This document shows, one piece after another, positions 6,303 to 12,789 of a stretch of 12,936 nucleotides of DNA. Each line of letters begins with the position of its first letter. Position 1 is the stretch's first letter. The notes under the pieces are model-generated. The model saw nothing but the letters and a program-made list of their open reading frames with translations. It was not told where the DNA came from and did not search any database. Made by a program: the position numbers and the translations under genes. The DNA is from Chrysochromulina parva (lineage: Eukaryota > Haptophyta > Prymnesiales > Chrysochromulinaceae), in the NCBI GenBank assembly GCA_002887195.1, contig PJAB01001673.1, forward strand, positions 1 to 12,936, given 5' to 3'.

Positions 6303-7620
6303 TCATTTGGCCTTGAGGTCAGACTTTGGGATGGACTCGACGCGCCCTTTGATGGTCGCGTCGGCCGCGGAGGCGAGGGTGTCCGACTCGGCCTTTGCCT
6401 TCACTGGCTTCCCGCCCTTTTTGTTGAACACGTAGTTCTCGAGGAAGAGCTGCGCGGAGGAGACACTCAGAGGCGATCAGAGGCGATCGCAGGCAATCAG
6501 AGGCAAGTGCATGCAATCAGAGATCATCAAAGGAAGGCTGCGCAATCAAAGACGTTTCCTGTCGCACCTGCAAGAAGAGAAAAAAGTACGAGACGTACAT
6601 GGCAAGGCCGAAGCCGCTGTTGACCAGGCTCACGTAGCAGACTCGGCCCTGGGCGTGGTAGATGACTGACGAGACGGTGACCGCGATCCCAAAGACCATC
6701 TGGGTGAGCTGGAGGGTCGTAATGAGCATCGCGAACTTCTTGGCGAACTTGCGCCCGCGTTCGCCCGTCTGTGACGCGAGGGCCGAAGAAACCACGTGGT
6801 GAGCGCGCGTGGTGGTGAAAGAGCGTCGTGCTGAGCATCACCAGCTGGGCAGTCGTGTGCATGAGCGCCGTGGTGAGCGCCGTGGTGGGCGCCGTGTTGG
6901 GCGCCGTGCTGGGCGCACCTGCGTGAGCCCAAAGTAAAAGTACATGATAGAGTGGACACCGTAGTTCATCGATGCGAACCAGAGGCCAGTGCCGATGCGC
7001 GCGGAGTACGCATGCCAGCAGTAGAGCAGCACCGAAAGGTGGTGGTACCAGTGCAGCAGGATCACAGGCGACTTGCGCACAAGAAGGAAGAAAGTATCCA
7101 CTAGCTCAGCAAGCTTCGAGTAAATGAAGAGGCAGACGAAGAGGCCGCTGTAGCCGTAGCCGTACGACGTGGCGTGCGCGCAGACGGACGGGTACCAGCC
7201 ACGCGAGAGCAGGCCCGCGTCCGAGCCCACCAGGAACTTGGGCCAGCACGCGATGCAACCCGCGAGCGAGAAGATCGAGAGGAAAAAGTTCCAGCAGATC
7301 ACCCAGTTCTGGAGCCGGAACTTTTCGCGCTTGGCCATGTACGACTTGAGGCCGACGATCATGACGAGATAGAACGCGCCCGCGACGAGCGCCACCTCCC
7401 AGTGCTCGGACGTCCATCGCGTCCACCAGTACCCGTCGAAGATCTGGGCCTCCTCGATGTTCTGTGGTGGAAGAACGTCGCACTTGATCGGGTAGTGCGG
7501 GGTGAGACCTTGGACGAAGGCATCCTGGTTGATCGAGTCGAAGGTGTAGTACAGGCACTCGGTCGTCTGCAGGGCCTTGTTACTGTACAGCGGAAAAGGC
7601 TCGGGCGACGCTGCCGGCAT
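6303..7620 (-). CDS. ELO-family very-long-chain fatty acid elongase (ELOVL6-like class), three exons
   Basis: Condensing enzyme of ER fatty-acid elongation (acyl-CoA plus malonyl-CoA to 3-ketoacyl-CoA). Exons on the minus strand: 7620-6919, 6768-6568, 6449-6303, joined in frame by two phase-0 GT-AG introns, giving 349 residues. ATG 7620 (ACC before it) is the first Met after an in-frame TAG at 7657-7659. Conserved ELO features: KLAELVDT (169-176), the catalytic histidine box HWYHH (190-194), NYGVHSIMY (219-227) and T-x-Q-x-x-Q (252-257), with about seven hydrophobic segments. Trp in the histidine box and LHWYHH-x2-VLLY-x-W favour the saturated/monounsaturated (ELOVL6/ELOVL3) class over PUFA elongases, which usually have HVYHH; this is family knowledge, not an assay. 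The tail is Lys-rich and ends LKAK, not a canonical KKXX. It is divergent from IFT22 over 186 bp. Confidence 0.93.
6450..6567 (-). other. Elongase intron 2 (118 nt) with 10-bp tandem repeat
   Basis: On the minus strand it starts CAG|GTGCGACAGG and ends CCGCGCAG|CTCTTC. Removing it joins FLFLQ to LFLENY, a natural ELO sequence. Its 3' half contains about five or six degenerate copies of a 10-mer (6467-6526). Confidence 0.9.
6467..6526. repeat. 10-bp tandem repeat inside elongase intron 2
   Basis: Plus-strand unit TCAGAGGCGA at 6467 and 6477, then decaying copies at 6487 (TCGCAGGCAA), 6497 (TCAGAGGCAA), 6507 and 6517. The array stops 17 bp inside the 3' splice site. Confidence 0.8.
6769..6918 (-). 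other. Elongase intron 1 (150 nt) with 12-bp tandem repeat
   Basis: On the minus strand it starts CAG|GTGCGCCCAG and ends CGTCACAG|ACGGGC. Splicing joins FGLTQ to TGERGRKFAKKF, restoring the usual ELO sequence between MYFYF and the AMLIT helix. Read-through meets a stop near 6838. A 12-mer array occupies the first 57 nt. Confidence 0.9.
6862..6918. repeat. 12-bp tandem repeat abutting the elongase intron 1 donor site
   Basis: Plus-strand units TGAGCGCCGTGG at 6862 and 6874, TGGGCGCCGTGT at 6886, TGGGCGCCGTGC at 6898, and a partial TGGGCGCAC at 6910-6918 that contains the reverse complement of the splice donor GTGCG. The array ends exactly at the exon boundary. Confidence 0.88.
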
Positions 7621-7806
7621 GGTGAAAATGGGATTCGTCACGGTCACAATGGATTCCTACGGATAGCGGCCTCCCCCGAGTCCATAGTCTTTTCAATTTT
7701 GATTGAAAAGTGGACCTCTTTTTCGTGTTGGTCTGCGATTGTGTGAAGGACCCTCCTCAACGGCACTCTCTCTGCCGCTCTGCGTCGCGGGTTGCCGTCC
7801 GCGCCA
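7621..7806. promoter_or_regulatory. Shared divergent promoter of elongase and IFT22, 186 bp
   Basis: The two start codons face away from each other across 186 bp, so both leaders and core promoters must lie here. The stretch is AT-richer near 7680-7712 and pyrimidine-rich towards IFT22 (CTCTCTCTGCC). A perfect palindrome sits almost exactly at its midpoint. No TATA box is seen. Confidence 0.7.
7689..7710. promoter_or_regulatory. Palindrome CTTTTCAAT-TTTG-ATTGAAAAG in the divergent promoter
   Basis: A perfect 9-bp inverted repeat with a 4-base spacer, flanked by TCCA (7681-7684) and TGGA (7711-7714) in imperfect symmetry. Its centre is about 80 bp from the elongase ATG and about 107 bp from the IFT22 ATG. 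It looks like a binding site for a dimeric factor acting on both genes; that role is inferred. Confidence 0.5.
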
Positions 7807-8382
7807 ATGGACTCGGTCCGCGCCAAAGTGCTGGTCATCGGCCCGAAGCGCTGCGGCAAGACGCGCATCGCCGACTTCCTCGCCGGCCACTCCGCAGCTG
7901 CCGCGCCCAGCTTTGAGGTCTACAACCCGACCAAGGGCGCCAGGATCCTTGAGTTCGAGCAGGTGGCGGCGTCGGGGCGGAAGAACATGAAGATGTCGGT
8001 GCAGCTGTGGGACTGCTCGGGTGATCGCCAGTACGAGAACTGCTGGCCCGCCATCCTGCGCGACGCGGTCGGCGTCGTGCTCGTGTACGATCCGACGATC
8101 AAGGAGCAGGAGAAAGACATCGAGCTGTGGTACAAGACGTACACGAGCCGTCTCGGGCTCAAGGACTCGCAGGTGCTCCTCTTCGCCCACCAGGGCGGCG
8201 CCGCCAGCTTTCGCCAGTACCAGGCACCGCGCGCCCTCGACCACTTCTCCTTCCTCAACACGACGCTCGATTCGGAAGAGCAGACGGCGGCTATGAAGAC
8301 GGTGTTTGGCAACTTTCTCGGTGCGGTGGGTGCCGCGGCGCTCGAGAAGTCGGCCGTGGATATCGACGCCTTCGGCCGATAA
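7807..8382 (+). CDS. IFT22: Intraflagellar transport protein 22 (RABL5-like small GTPase)
   Basis: Predicted 191-residue Rab-like GTPase, a peripheral subunit of the IFT-B train that moves cargo along the ciliary axoneme. The start is ATG 7807 (CCAATGG), six codons before the first core beta strand; nothing upstream is needed. P-loop GPKRCGKT (12-19) is intact. The switch I region has the IFT22-typical YNPTKGARILEFE (39-51). Switch II is WDCSGD (68-73) followed by ENCWPAI (77-83), the IFT22/RABL5 signature where Rabs have WDTAGQE. The Rab NKxD motif is absent, replaced by FAHQG (126-130), as is usual in this family. There is no C-terminal prenylation cysteine. It implies a flagellated life stage. 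It is divergent from the elongase and convergent with the coiled-coil gene. Confidence 0.93.
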   Translation: MDSVRAKVLVIGPKRCGKTRIADFLAGHSAAAAPSFEVYNPTKGARILEFEQVAASGRKNMKMSVQLWDCSGDRQYENCWPAILRDAVGVVLVYDPTIKEQEKDIELWYKTYTSRLGLKDSQVLLFAHQGGAASFRQYQAPRALDHFSFLNTTLDSEEQTAAMKTVFGNFLGAVGAAALEKSAVDIDAFGR

Positions 8383-8752
8383 AGGCGGCGGCGCGCGACG
8401 TCGAACCGAAGCAGGCACGTCTCGAGCCTCTTCATGAGCTTTCGTGTCTCCCACTGCGGCTCGCCCGCTATGCGCTCCGATAGATACCATACTAACCAAT
8501 GACACTCACGAGGCGCGAGGTCGTTCGTTCTGTGTGCCGCCATATGTTCTTTTGTACAAATATTTCCAATGGCAACACTCAGATCAAAGCACTGGGCGCC
8601 AGTGGGCGGGCAGCGCCGCGCCGGAGTCCGACCGACTGCGCGTGCCGACCCCCGCCTCTGGCCTTTCTGACGTCACAGTCTGAGTCGACTAGAGTTGAGG
8701 GCATCAGTTACGTCAGTGCCCTATCCGGTCTCTCGACGAGAGAGGGCGTCAG
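8383..8752. other. Convergent 3' intergenic stretch, 370 bp
   Basis: This lies between the IFT22 stop and the coiled-coil gene stop. No gene is seen. Around 8548-8578 it is AT-rich (TTTTGTACAAATATTT), which may be near an IFT22 polyadenylation site. The right end holds one copy and part of the next copy of a 44/45-bp tandem repeat, plus a perfect TGACGTCA palindrome (8668-8675). Confidence 0.5.
8668..8675. promoter_or_regulatory. CRE-like palindrome TGACGTCA
   Basis: A perfect bZIP/CRE consensus octamer. Two TTACGTCA variants follow at 8708-8715 and 8753-8760 inside the tandem repeat. Lying between two gene 3' ends, it is not in an obvious promoter, so function is doubtful. Confidence 0.3.
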
Positions 8753-8787
8753 TTACGTCATTGCCCTACCGGTCTCTCGACGAGAGA
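8699..8787. repeat. Tandem duplication of a 44/45-bp unit spanning a stop codon
   Basis: Copy 1 is 8699-8743 and copy 2 is 8744-8787, near-identical; a short third start GGGCACTGACG follows at 8788. Each copy contains TTACGTCA and the near-perfect inverted repeat TCTCTCG-A-CGAGAGA. The TAA stop of the coiled-coil gene (8753-8755, minus) lies in copy 2, and copy 1 carries the same TAA 45 bp further on, in frame. Confidence 0.9.
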
Positions 8788-9183
8788 GGGCACTGACGAG
8801 GGCCGCAGCCTCGTCGTCAGTCAACGTGAAGGCGAGCGCCTCGATCGCCCCCAGCCTGCCGGCGGACGAAGCACCCGCGGACACGGGGGGCGCGCTTTCC
8901 TGCCCGACACGCGCCGCGCCGCCGGCCGGTGGTGGCAGCGGCACCCGAGATTCGCTCCGAGATTCGCTCCGAGATTCGCTCCGAGATTCGCCCCCGCGCG
9001 AGAGAGTGAGGTCGAAGCTGCTGCTGGTATTGACGCGAGCGTCGGCCTCGGCCACCGCCCGGTCGGTGAGGGCGTCGTGCGCGTGCAAGATGACCTCGAG
9101 GGCGATGCGCTGCGTGTGCACAGGGTAACTCCCGAATAACGTCAGCAGTGGCTGCAGCTCCGGCTCCAGCTCCGCCACGCCGC

Positions 9184-9216
<33 letters not shown>

Positions 9217-10234
9217 CTCCGCCGCGCTTGGACTGATGGGGCGCGGAGCCGGCGGCCGCCGCCTGCTTCTCCGCCTGCGCCCGCCAGCGCCCAAGCTCGC
9301 CCAGCAGCCCTTCATTCGCCATCTGGAGCGTCAGAGAGCGTGCACGAGCCGATGACGCATCTTGCTGGGCGGTGCGCAGCTGCTGCGCGAGCGCGGCGTT
9401 CTCCTTTTGGAGACGCTGGCACTGGGCCTCGAGCGGGTGCCGCTGGCCACCCATCGCCTCGCGCGCCGCCACGTGTAGGCTCACCTCGGCCTCGAGGGAT
9501 TCCACCCGATGCGTGAGCTCCCCCACGCGCGCCTGCGACGATGCGCGCGCCTGCTGTGCCTCACGTAGACTCTCGTTGAGCTCGAGCCACTGCGAGTGCC
9601 AGCGCTGGAGCTCGAACTGGAGCCGCTGCGACATCGAGAGCGTCGTCGCGCACGCCTGCGCCAGCCGGCTGCGGATGCGCCCGATCAGCGTGCACAGCGC
9701 AGGCGAGTAAAAGTGCGCGAGCCGCTCCGTCTCGGAGAGCCCAATGTCCCAGATGCGCGCCTCCTCGAGGGTGCACCAGATGTCGTAGATGCACATTTGG
9801 AGCACGCCCCACCGCGCCGCGCCGAGCGGGAAGCTCGGCTTGTTCGCGTCGAGCCGTTGGCGCCACTCTTTGAGCATCGCTCCGAGCGTCGCCGCGAGGA
9901 TCGATATGTCCTTCTCGCCGTCGGGACGCTGCGAGGGGAAGACGAGCCGGCCGGCCGCATCGTGCACGTGAAAGTTAGCCGGGATGTGTGATGGCGGCGG
10001 CGGACCCGAGGACGCCGCGGCTGATGGCCTGGACGGAGGCTGCGGCGGCATCGGCGACATCTTGTTGGCGTCGTTGTGCGCCGCGGCAACGTCGGAGACC
10101 GTCGGATCGGGATGGCTAGGCTGCACCGTGTTGAGTCGCCCCACGGGTCGCGGCAGCTGCATCAGCTGCCGGCGCTGCGCAGGCGGGAAGGTCGTCGCGC
10201 CCCGCATGCCGATCTGCTCAACAACGACAGTCAT
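8753..10234 (-). CDS. Coiled-coil protein with poly-Gly run and SESR repeats, function unknown
   Basis: Predicted 493 residues starting at ATG 10234 (ACC before it); the frame is open a further 33 codons upstream but without an ATG. I do not recognise a family. A short N-terminal strand-rich piece (1-40) is followed by a Pro/Ser-rich linker (about 60-85), then a compact helical region with several Trp and Cys (about 108-195; WGVLQMCIYDIWCTLEEARIW). A long coiled coil (about 202-327) is rich in Gln, Ala, Glu and Arg. After it come 15 consecutive Gly (338-352), a helical segment (about 355-390), Ser-Glu-Ser-Arg repeats (416-430) and a short helix ending in the 44/45-bp repeat. High third-position GC and the coherent helical blocks support coding. 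Convergence with IFT22 could hint at a ciliary or cytoskeletal role, but that is speculation. Confidence 0.75.
8945..8989. repeat. 12-bp tandem repeat encoding SESR units
   Basis: Plus-strand unit GAGATTCGCTCC is repeated with the last copy truncated, giving Ser-Glu-Ser-Arg units in the minus-strand protein. The copies are almost identical at the DNA level, suggesting recent expansion. Confidence 0.9.
9179..9223. repeat. GCC/TCC triplet run encoding 15 Gly
   Basis: Interrupted (GCC)n(TCC) run. On the minus strand it reads GGC/GGA glycine codons, a 15-residue flexible linker between the coiled coil and the following helix. Confidence 0.9.
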
Positions 10235-10397
10235 GGTTCGATGCGCGTCAGAACGAACACGTAAAACTATCCGGTTAGAGATTGCGAGTACATCGCCGTT
10301 ACGAGCGGACACTAGTTTCTCGTCACCATCCAAGGTCCGTCAAAGAGACACTCTAGATACACACGAGATTGCCGAGCAGCCGACGACGTCCGATCTT
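10235..10397. promoter_or_regulatory. Divergent promoter region between the coiled-coil gene and the dioxygenase, 163 bp
   Basis: The two ATGs point away from each other across 163 bp, so both leaders and promoters must lie here. No TATA box or strong palindrome is apparent. Confidence 0.55.
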
Positions 10398-11531
10398 ATG
10401 CATCCCATGATGCGCGGCGGCTTAACGCGGGTGTATGGGCGGGGTTTCTCGACGGCAATTGTGCGCACGACGTCGCACCTCCTCGCGGGACAGTGCCAGC
10501 TCATCCAGCCGCACGAGCTGCGGACCGAGGCCGTCATCGACAGGCTCACCGGCAGGCCTGTGAAGGCGACCAACGACTCACTGGGAGTGGAGCTGCCATG
10601 CGTGGATCTGAGCCAGCAGTTCAGCGCCGACGAGATCGAAACACTCAAGCAGGCGTGCGACGACGCGGGGGGTATCGCCGTCTTCACCAACCAGCGGCCC
10701 GAGATGACCATCCACGACCTCGTGCGCTTCGGCCAGCAGATCGCCGACTCGGACGATACCGAGATCGAGCCGCACTCGACGGTCAAGGGGCATCGGGACG
10801 CACCCGAAGTCCTTGAGATCCAACGCGAGGCCAACGCCCAGGTCGTCTTTGGCGAGAACTGGCACAGCGACAATAGCTTCCTCGCACGCACCGCCTCGTA
10901 CTCGATCTTGCGCGGCGTGGTGGTGCCTCGGCTGGGTGTGAACGACACGCTGTTCTCGTCGACGCAGGACGCGTACGATGCGCTCTCGCCGACGATGCAG
11001 GGCATGCTGCTCGAGCTCAATGCCTTCCACTCGGCCAACCGCGCGTATGGCGCAGGCCACTCGGGCAACTCCCGCGCGGCCATGGAGGGCACGGGGATGG
11101 TGATGCGCACCGACGCGAATGTGCTCAAGGAGGATGTGCTACAGCCGGTGGTGGTGGTGCACCCGCGCACGGGCCGGCGCGGCCTGTACGTGAGCCCCAC
11201 CTTCACGACACGCATCGACGGGATGCATGCGGACGAGAGCGTTTCGCTCCTCCGCTTTCTGTATGAGTGGATCGCGCGCCCCGAGTTCTGCACGCGCGTG
11301 TCGTGGAGGCCGAACCAAGTGGTCATGTGGGACAACCGCGCGCTCGCGCACAAGGGGCTCGCGGATGACGTGAGCCAGCCGCGCGTCGTGCAGCGCGTGA
11401 GCATCCGAGGGACTGCCCCCGTCAACTATCGCGGCCAGTCCTTCTCAGAGAAGGTGAAGGTCCAAGCGGCTCCACCCAGCCTCTTCGACTGGGCAGAGGG
11501 GAAGCTGAGCCAGCAGCAGCAGCAGCAGTAG
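10398..11531 (+). CDS. TauD/TfdA-family 2-oxoglutarate- and Fe(II)-dependent dioxygenase
   Basis: Predicted 377-residue non-heme iron oxygenase that couples 2-oxoglutarate decarboxylation to hydroxylation of a small substrate. The start is ATG 10398; ATGs at 10407 and 10410 are alternatives. The frame is open upstream only as an antisense shadow of the coiled-coil gene. Iron ligands: His156 and Asp158 in NWHSDNSF, and distal His318 in WDNRALAHKG. Arg329 and Arg333 (PRVVQRVSIRG) sit at the spacing of the 2-oxoglutarate- and substrate-binding arginines of E. coli TauD. The His156-His318 spacing (162) is normal. Residues 1-35 are rich in Arg, Ser and Thr with no acidic residue before Glu40, like a mitochondrial presequence. 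The protein ends in six Gln from a CAG run. The substrate is unknown: sulfonate, herbicide-like aryloxy acid, or a betaine/carnitine-type compound are all possible in this superfamily. Confidence 0.9.
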   Translation: MHPMMRGGLTRVYGRGFSTAIVRTTSHLLAGQCQLIQPHELRTEAVIDRLTGRPVKATNDSLGVELPCVDLSQQFSADEIETLKQACDDAGGIAVFTNQRPEMTIHDLVRFGQQIADSDDTEIEPHSTVKGHRDAPEVLEIQREANAQVVFGENWHSDNSFLARTASYSILRGVVVPRLGVNDTLFSSTQDAYDALSPTMQGMLLELNAFHSANRAYGAGHSGNSRAAMEGTGMVMRTDANVLKEDVLQPVVVVHPRTGRRGLYVSPTFTTRIDGMHADESVSLLRFLYEWIARPEFCTRVSWRPNQVVMWDNRALAHKGLADDVSQPRVVQRVSIRGTAPVNYRGQSFSEKVKVQAAPPSLFDWAEGKLSQQQQQQ

Positions 11532-11600
11532 ACGCAGTGGCGGTAATGAATGTCTTAGTGTGAAGCCAGCAGCAGCAGCAGCAGCAGTAGACGCAGTGGC
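11511..11600. repeat. Duplicated CAG-run plus stop block at the dioxygenase 3' end
   Basis: (CAG)6-TAGACGCAGTGGC at 11511-11541 is followed, 59 bp later by stop position, by (CAG)7-TAGACGCAGTGGC at 11567-11600. The first copy supplies the poly-Gln tail and stop codon of the dioxygenase; the second is in the 3' flank. Confidence 0.92.
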
Positions 11601-12415
11601 TGGGGAGGCGGAGGCACTGGCGGTGGTGGAGGCGGCGCTGAGGAGGCGACATGCTCACAGGCTGAAAGCCTTGGCTGGATTGTTACTTATCTACTCCTAT
11701 TTTAGATAGTGTGCTTGCGGTATAGCAGCTACGTCGGGCGGCGGGCGGCGCTATGTACTCGGCGACCTATATGGTCGTGTTGATTTTGATTGTCACGAGG
11801 AACACGACCGACGACGCCCGGCTTCGCCGGAAACCATTAGAACCCTTTAACGCCAGGCGGTGCACTGCAGCTGCAGCCGTGCAGCGGCGAGGGAGGGATT
11901 GTTTAACTGCATCGTGTGTTTCGAGCCCCGCCTCGCCGACCCCGGCCGAACCTGCGAGCGGCGGAAGGCCGAAGGGTGTGGGTCCTTTAGGCATGCTAAG
12001 GGAACCATACTTGGACCGGTAACCTCCGTCGGGGGTCGTACGAGATACCGGAGGATCCGGAGGGGATTCCTCGCGGTTGAGTGAGGAGTGTGCGTGTGAC
12101 CTTGCTCGGTCTAAACTCTCATCTTCGGCCACTTGGGACTCGACGGCTTCGACGCCCACAAGGTCGGCCTCTGGGGGGTTCACGTCGGCCGGTCGTCCTC
12201 TACCCGAGGAGCCCGGTCGCAGAACCTAATCGGTAATCCAGGCCACCCGAAATTGGCGCATACAAAAACCCGCTCCTACGATATCGGCGAAACCGAAAGC
12301 CGCGGTCCTACATGTAACGTCACGGCCCCATGGCCCATGCCAATTGTTTCGATTGAGAACAATAATTCTTACAATACCCGTGGAACGTCCCAACATAAGC
12401 CTTTTAATTTAACGT

Positions 12416-12433
12416 GATATGTGTACACGTATC
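12416..12433. repeat. 18-bp near-perfect palindrome GATATGTGTACACGTATC
   Basis: The two 9-bp halves are complementary except for one T-G pair, centred on GTGTACAC. It lies in an AT-rich patch 16 bp before a strong GC hairpin. It could be a dimeric factor site; no gene start is nearby to support that. Confidence 0.4.
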
Positions 12434-12448
12434 GTCCGGTATCGACCC

Positions 12449-12469
12449 GCCGCGCGCACGCCGCGCGGC
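12449..12469. repeat. GC-rich hairpin, 8-bp stem
   Basis: GCCGCGCG (12449-12456), loop CACGC, CGCGCGGC (12462-12469). The all-GC stem would be very stable in DNA or RNA. Confidence 0.6.
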
Positions 12470-12622
12470 AGACCCTCTTGCTCTTCGGACACACACCGTC
12501 TCTGAGACTGAGTGTCCCGACTTCATCATGCACACACGTGCTACAATAATGTACCTAACCAAAAACGAAAGCGAGAGCACAGTCCAGAGAGTCGCAATCG
12601 AATCAAACTCATCTACGTAAAA

Positions 12623-12649
12623 GGCATCTTTGCCATGGCATCTTTGCCA
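12623..12649. repeat. Doubled GGCATCTTTGCCA (14-bp period)
   Basis: Identical 13-mers at 12623-12635 and 12637-12649. Each is itself partly self-complementary (GGCA...TGCC), and the junction TGCCATGGCA is a palindrome. Confidence 0.7.
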
Positions 12650-12650
12650 C

Positions 12651-12738
12651 TGGCGGTGTGGCGGAACCGTTCGCAGCGCACCATAACGCTGCTGGTCTGT
12701 CACCTGGCGCCAGTCACTGCGCAGACGCCGCACCGCCA
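12651..12738. repeat. Imperfect 13-bp inverted repeat, 62-bp spacer
   Basis: TGGCGGTGTGGCG (12651-12663) matches the reverse complement of CGCCGCACCGCCA (12726-12738) at 12 of 13 positions. GTCTG and CAGAC inside could extend a compound fold. It could be a decayed small inverted-repeat element or a structured 3' region of the neighbouring minus-strand gene. Confidence 0.35.
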
Positions 12739-12775
12739 AAGGCCACGCGCCTCCCTTCTTGGGTGGCGGCCGGTT

Positions 12776-12787
12776 CGGCTCGAGCCG
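12776..12787. repeat. Perfect 12-bp palindrome CGGCTCGAGCCG
   Basis: It lies two bases past the putative minus-strand stop codon at 12790-12792. Position suggests a 3' UTR stem, but the arms are only six bases with no loop. Confidence 0.4.
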
Positions 12788-12789
12788 GA

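Larger units (their letters stand above)
11532..12789. other. 1.26-kb stretch without a convincing gene
   Basis: It contains short open frames on both strands, but none has recognisable domains or the composition of neighbouring genes. Items seen: the duplicated CAG block (to 11600); a perfect 12-bp palindrome CTGCAGCTGCAG (11865-11876); a direct repeat CCGGAGG-AT-CCGGAGG (12048-12063); an AT-richer patch (about 12330-12420) with ATTGTT/AACAAT arms; a near-palindrome (12416-12433); a GC hairpin (12449-12469); a doubled GGCATCTTTGCCA (12623-12649); and an imperfect 13-bp inverted repeat (12651-12663/12726-12738). It may be intergenic DNA, a decayed element, or untranslated exons. Confidence 0.5.

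Noticed and set aside
5944..6306. Minus- and plus-strand open frames between the CRAL-TRIO and elongase genes
   Set aside because: They have mixed composition, no domain and no ordered repeats, and they overlap each other on opposite strands. They are best read as chance frames in 3' flanking DNA.
7621..7647. Longer elongase N terminus starting at GTG 7647
   Set aside because: GTG is not a normal eukaryotic start. The first ATG after the in-frame TAG is at 7620, with ACC before it.
8699..8800. Possible CRISPR-like array
   Set aside because: There are only two head-to-tail copies with no spacers between them. It is a simple tandem duplication.
9984..10397. Upstream extension of the dioxygenase frame with additional Met codons
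   Set aside because: It is antisense to the start of the coiled-coil gene, is Gly/Ala-rich low complexity, and has no dioxygenase homology. The presequence-like start at 10398 fits better.
10340..11425. 361-codon minus-strand open frame
   Set aside because: It is antisense to the dioxygenase, whose iron and 2-oxoglutarate ligands are all present in the plus frame. It shows no domain of its own.
11905..11945. GTTTCGAGCC resembling a tRNA T-loop
   Set aside because: No matching acceptor, D or anticodon stems could be laid out around it.
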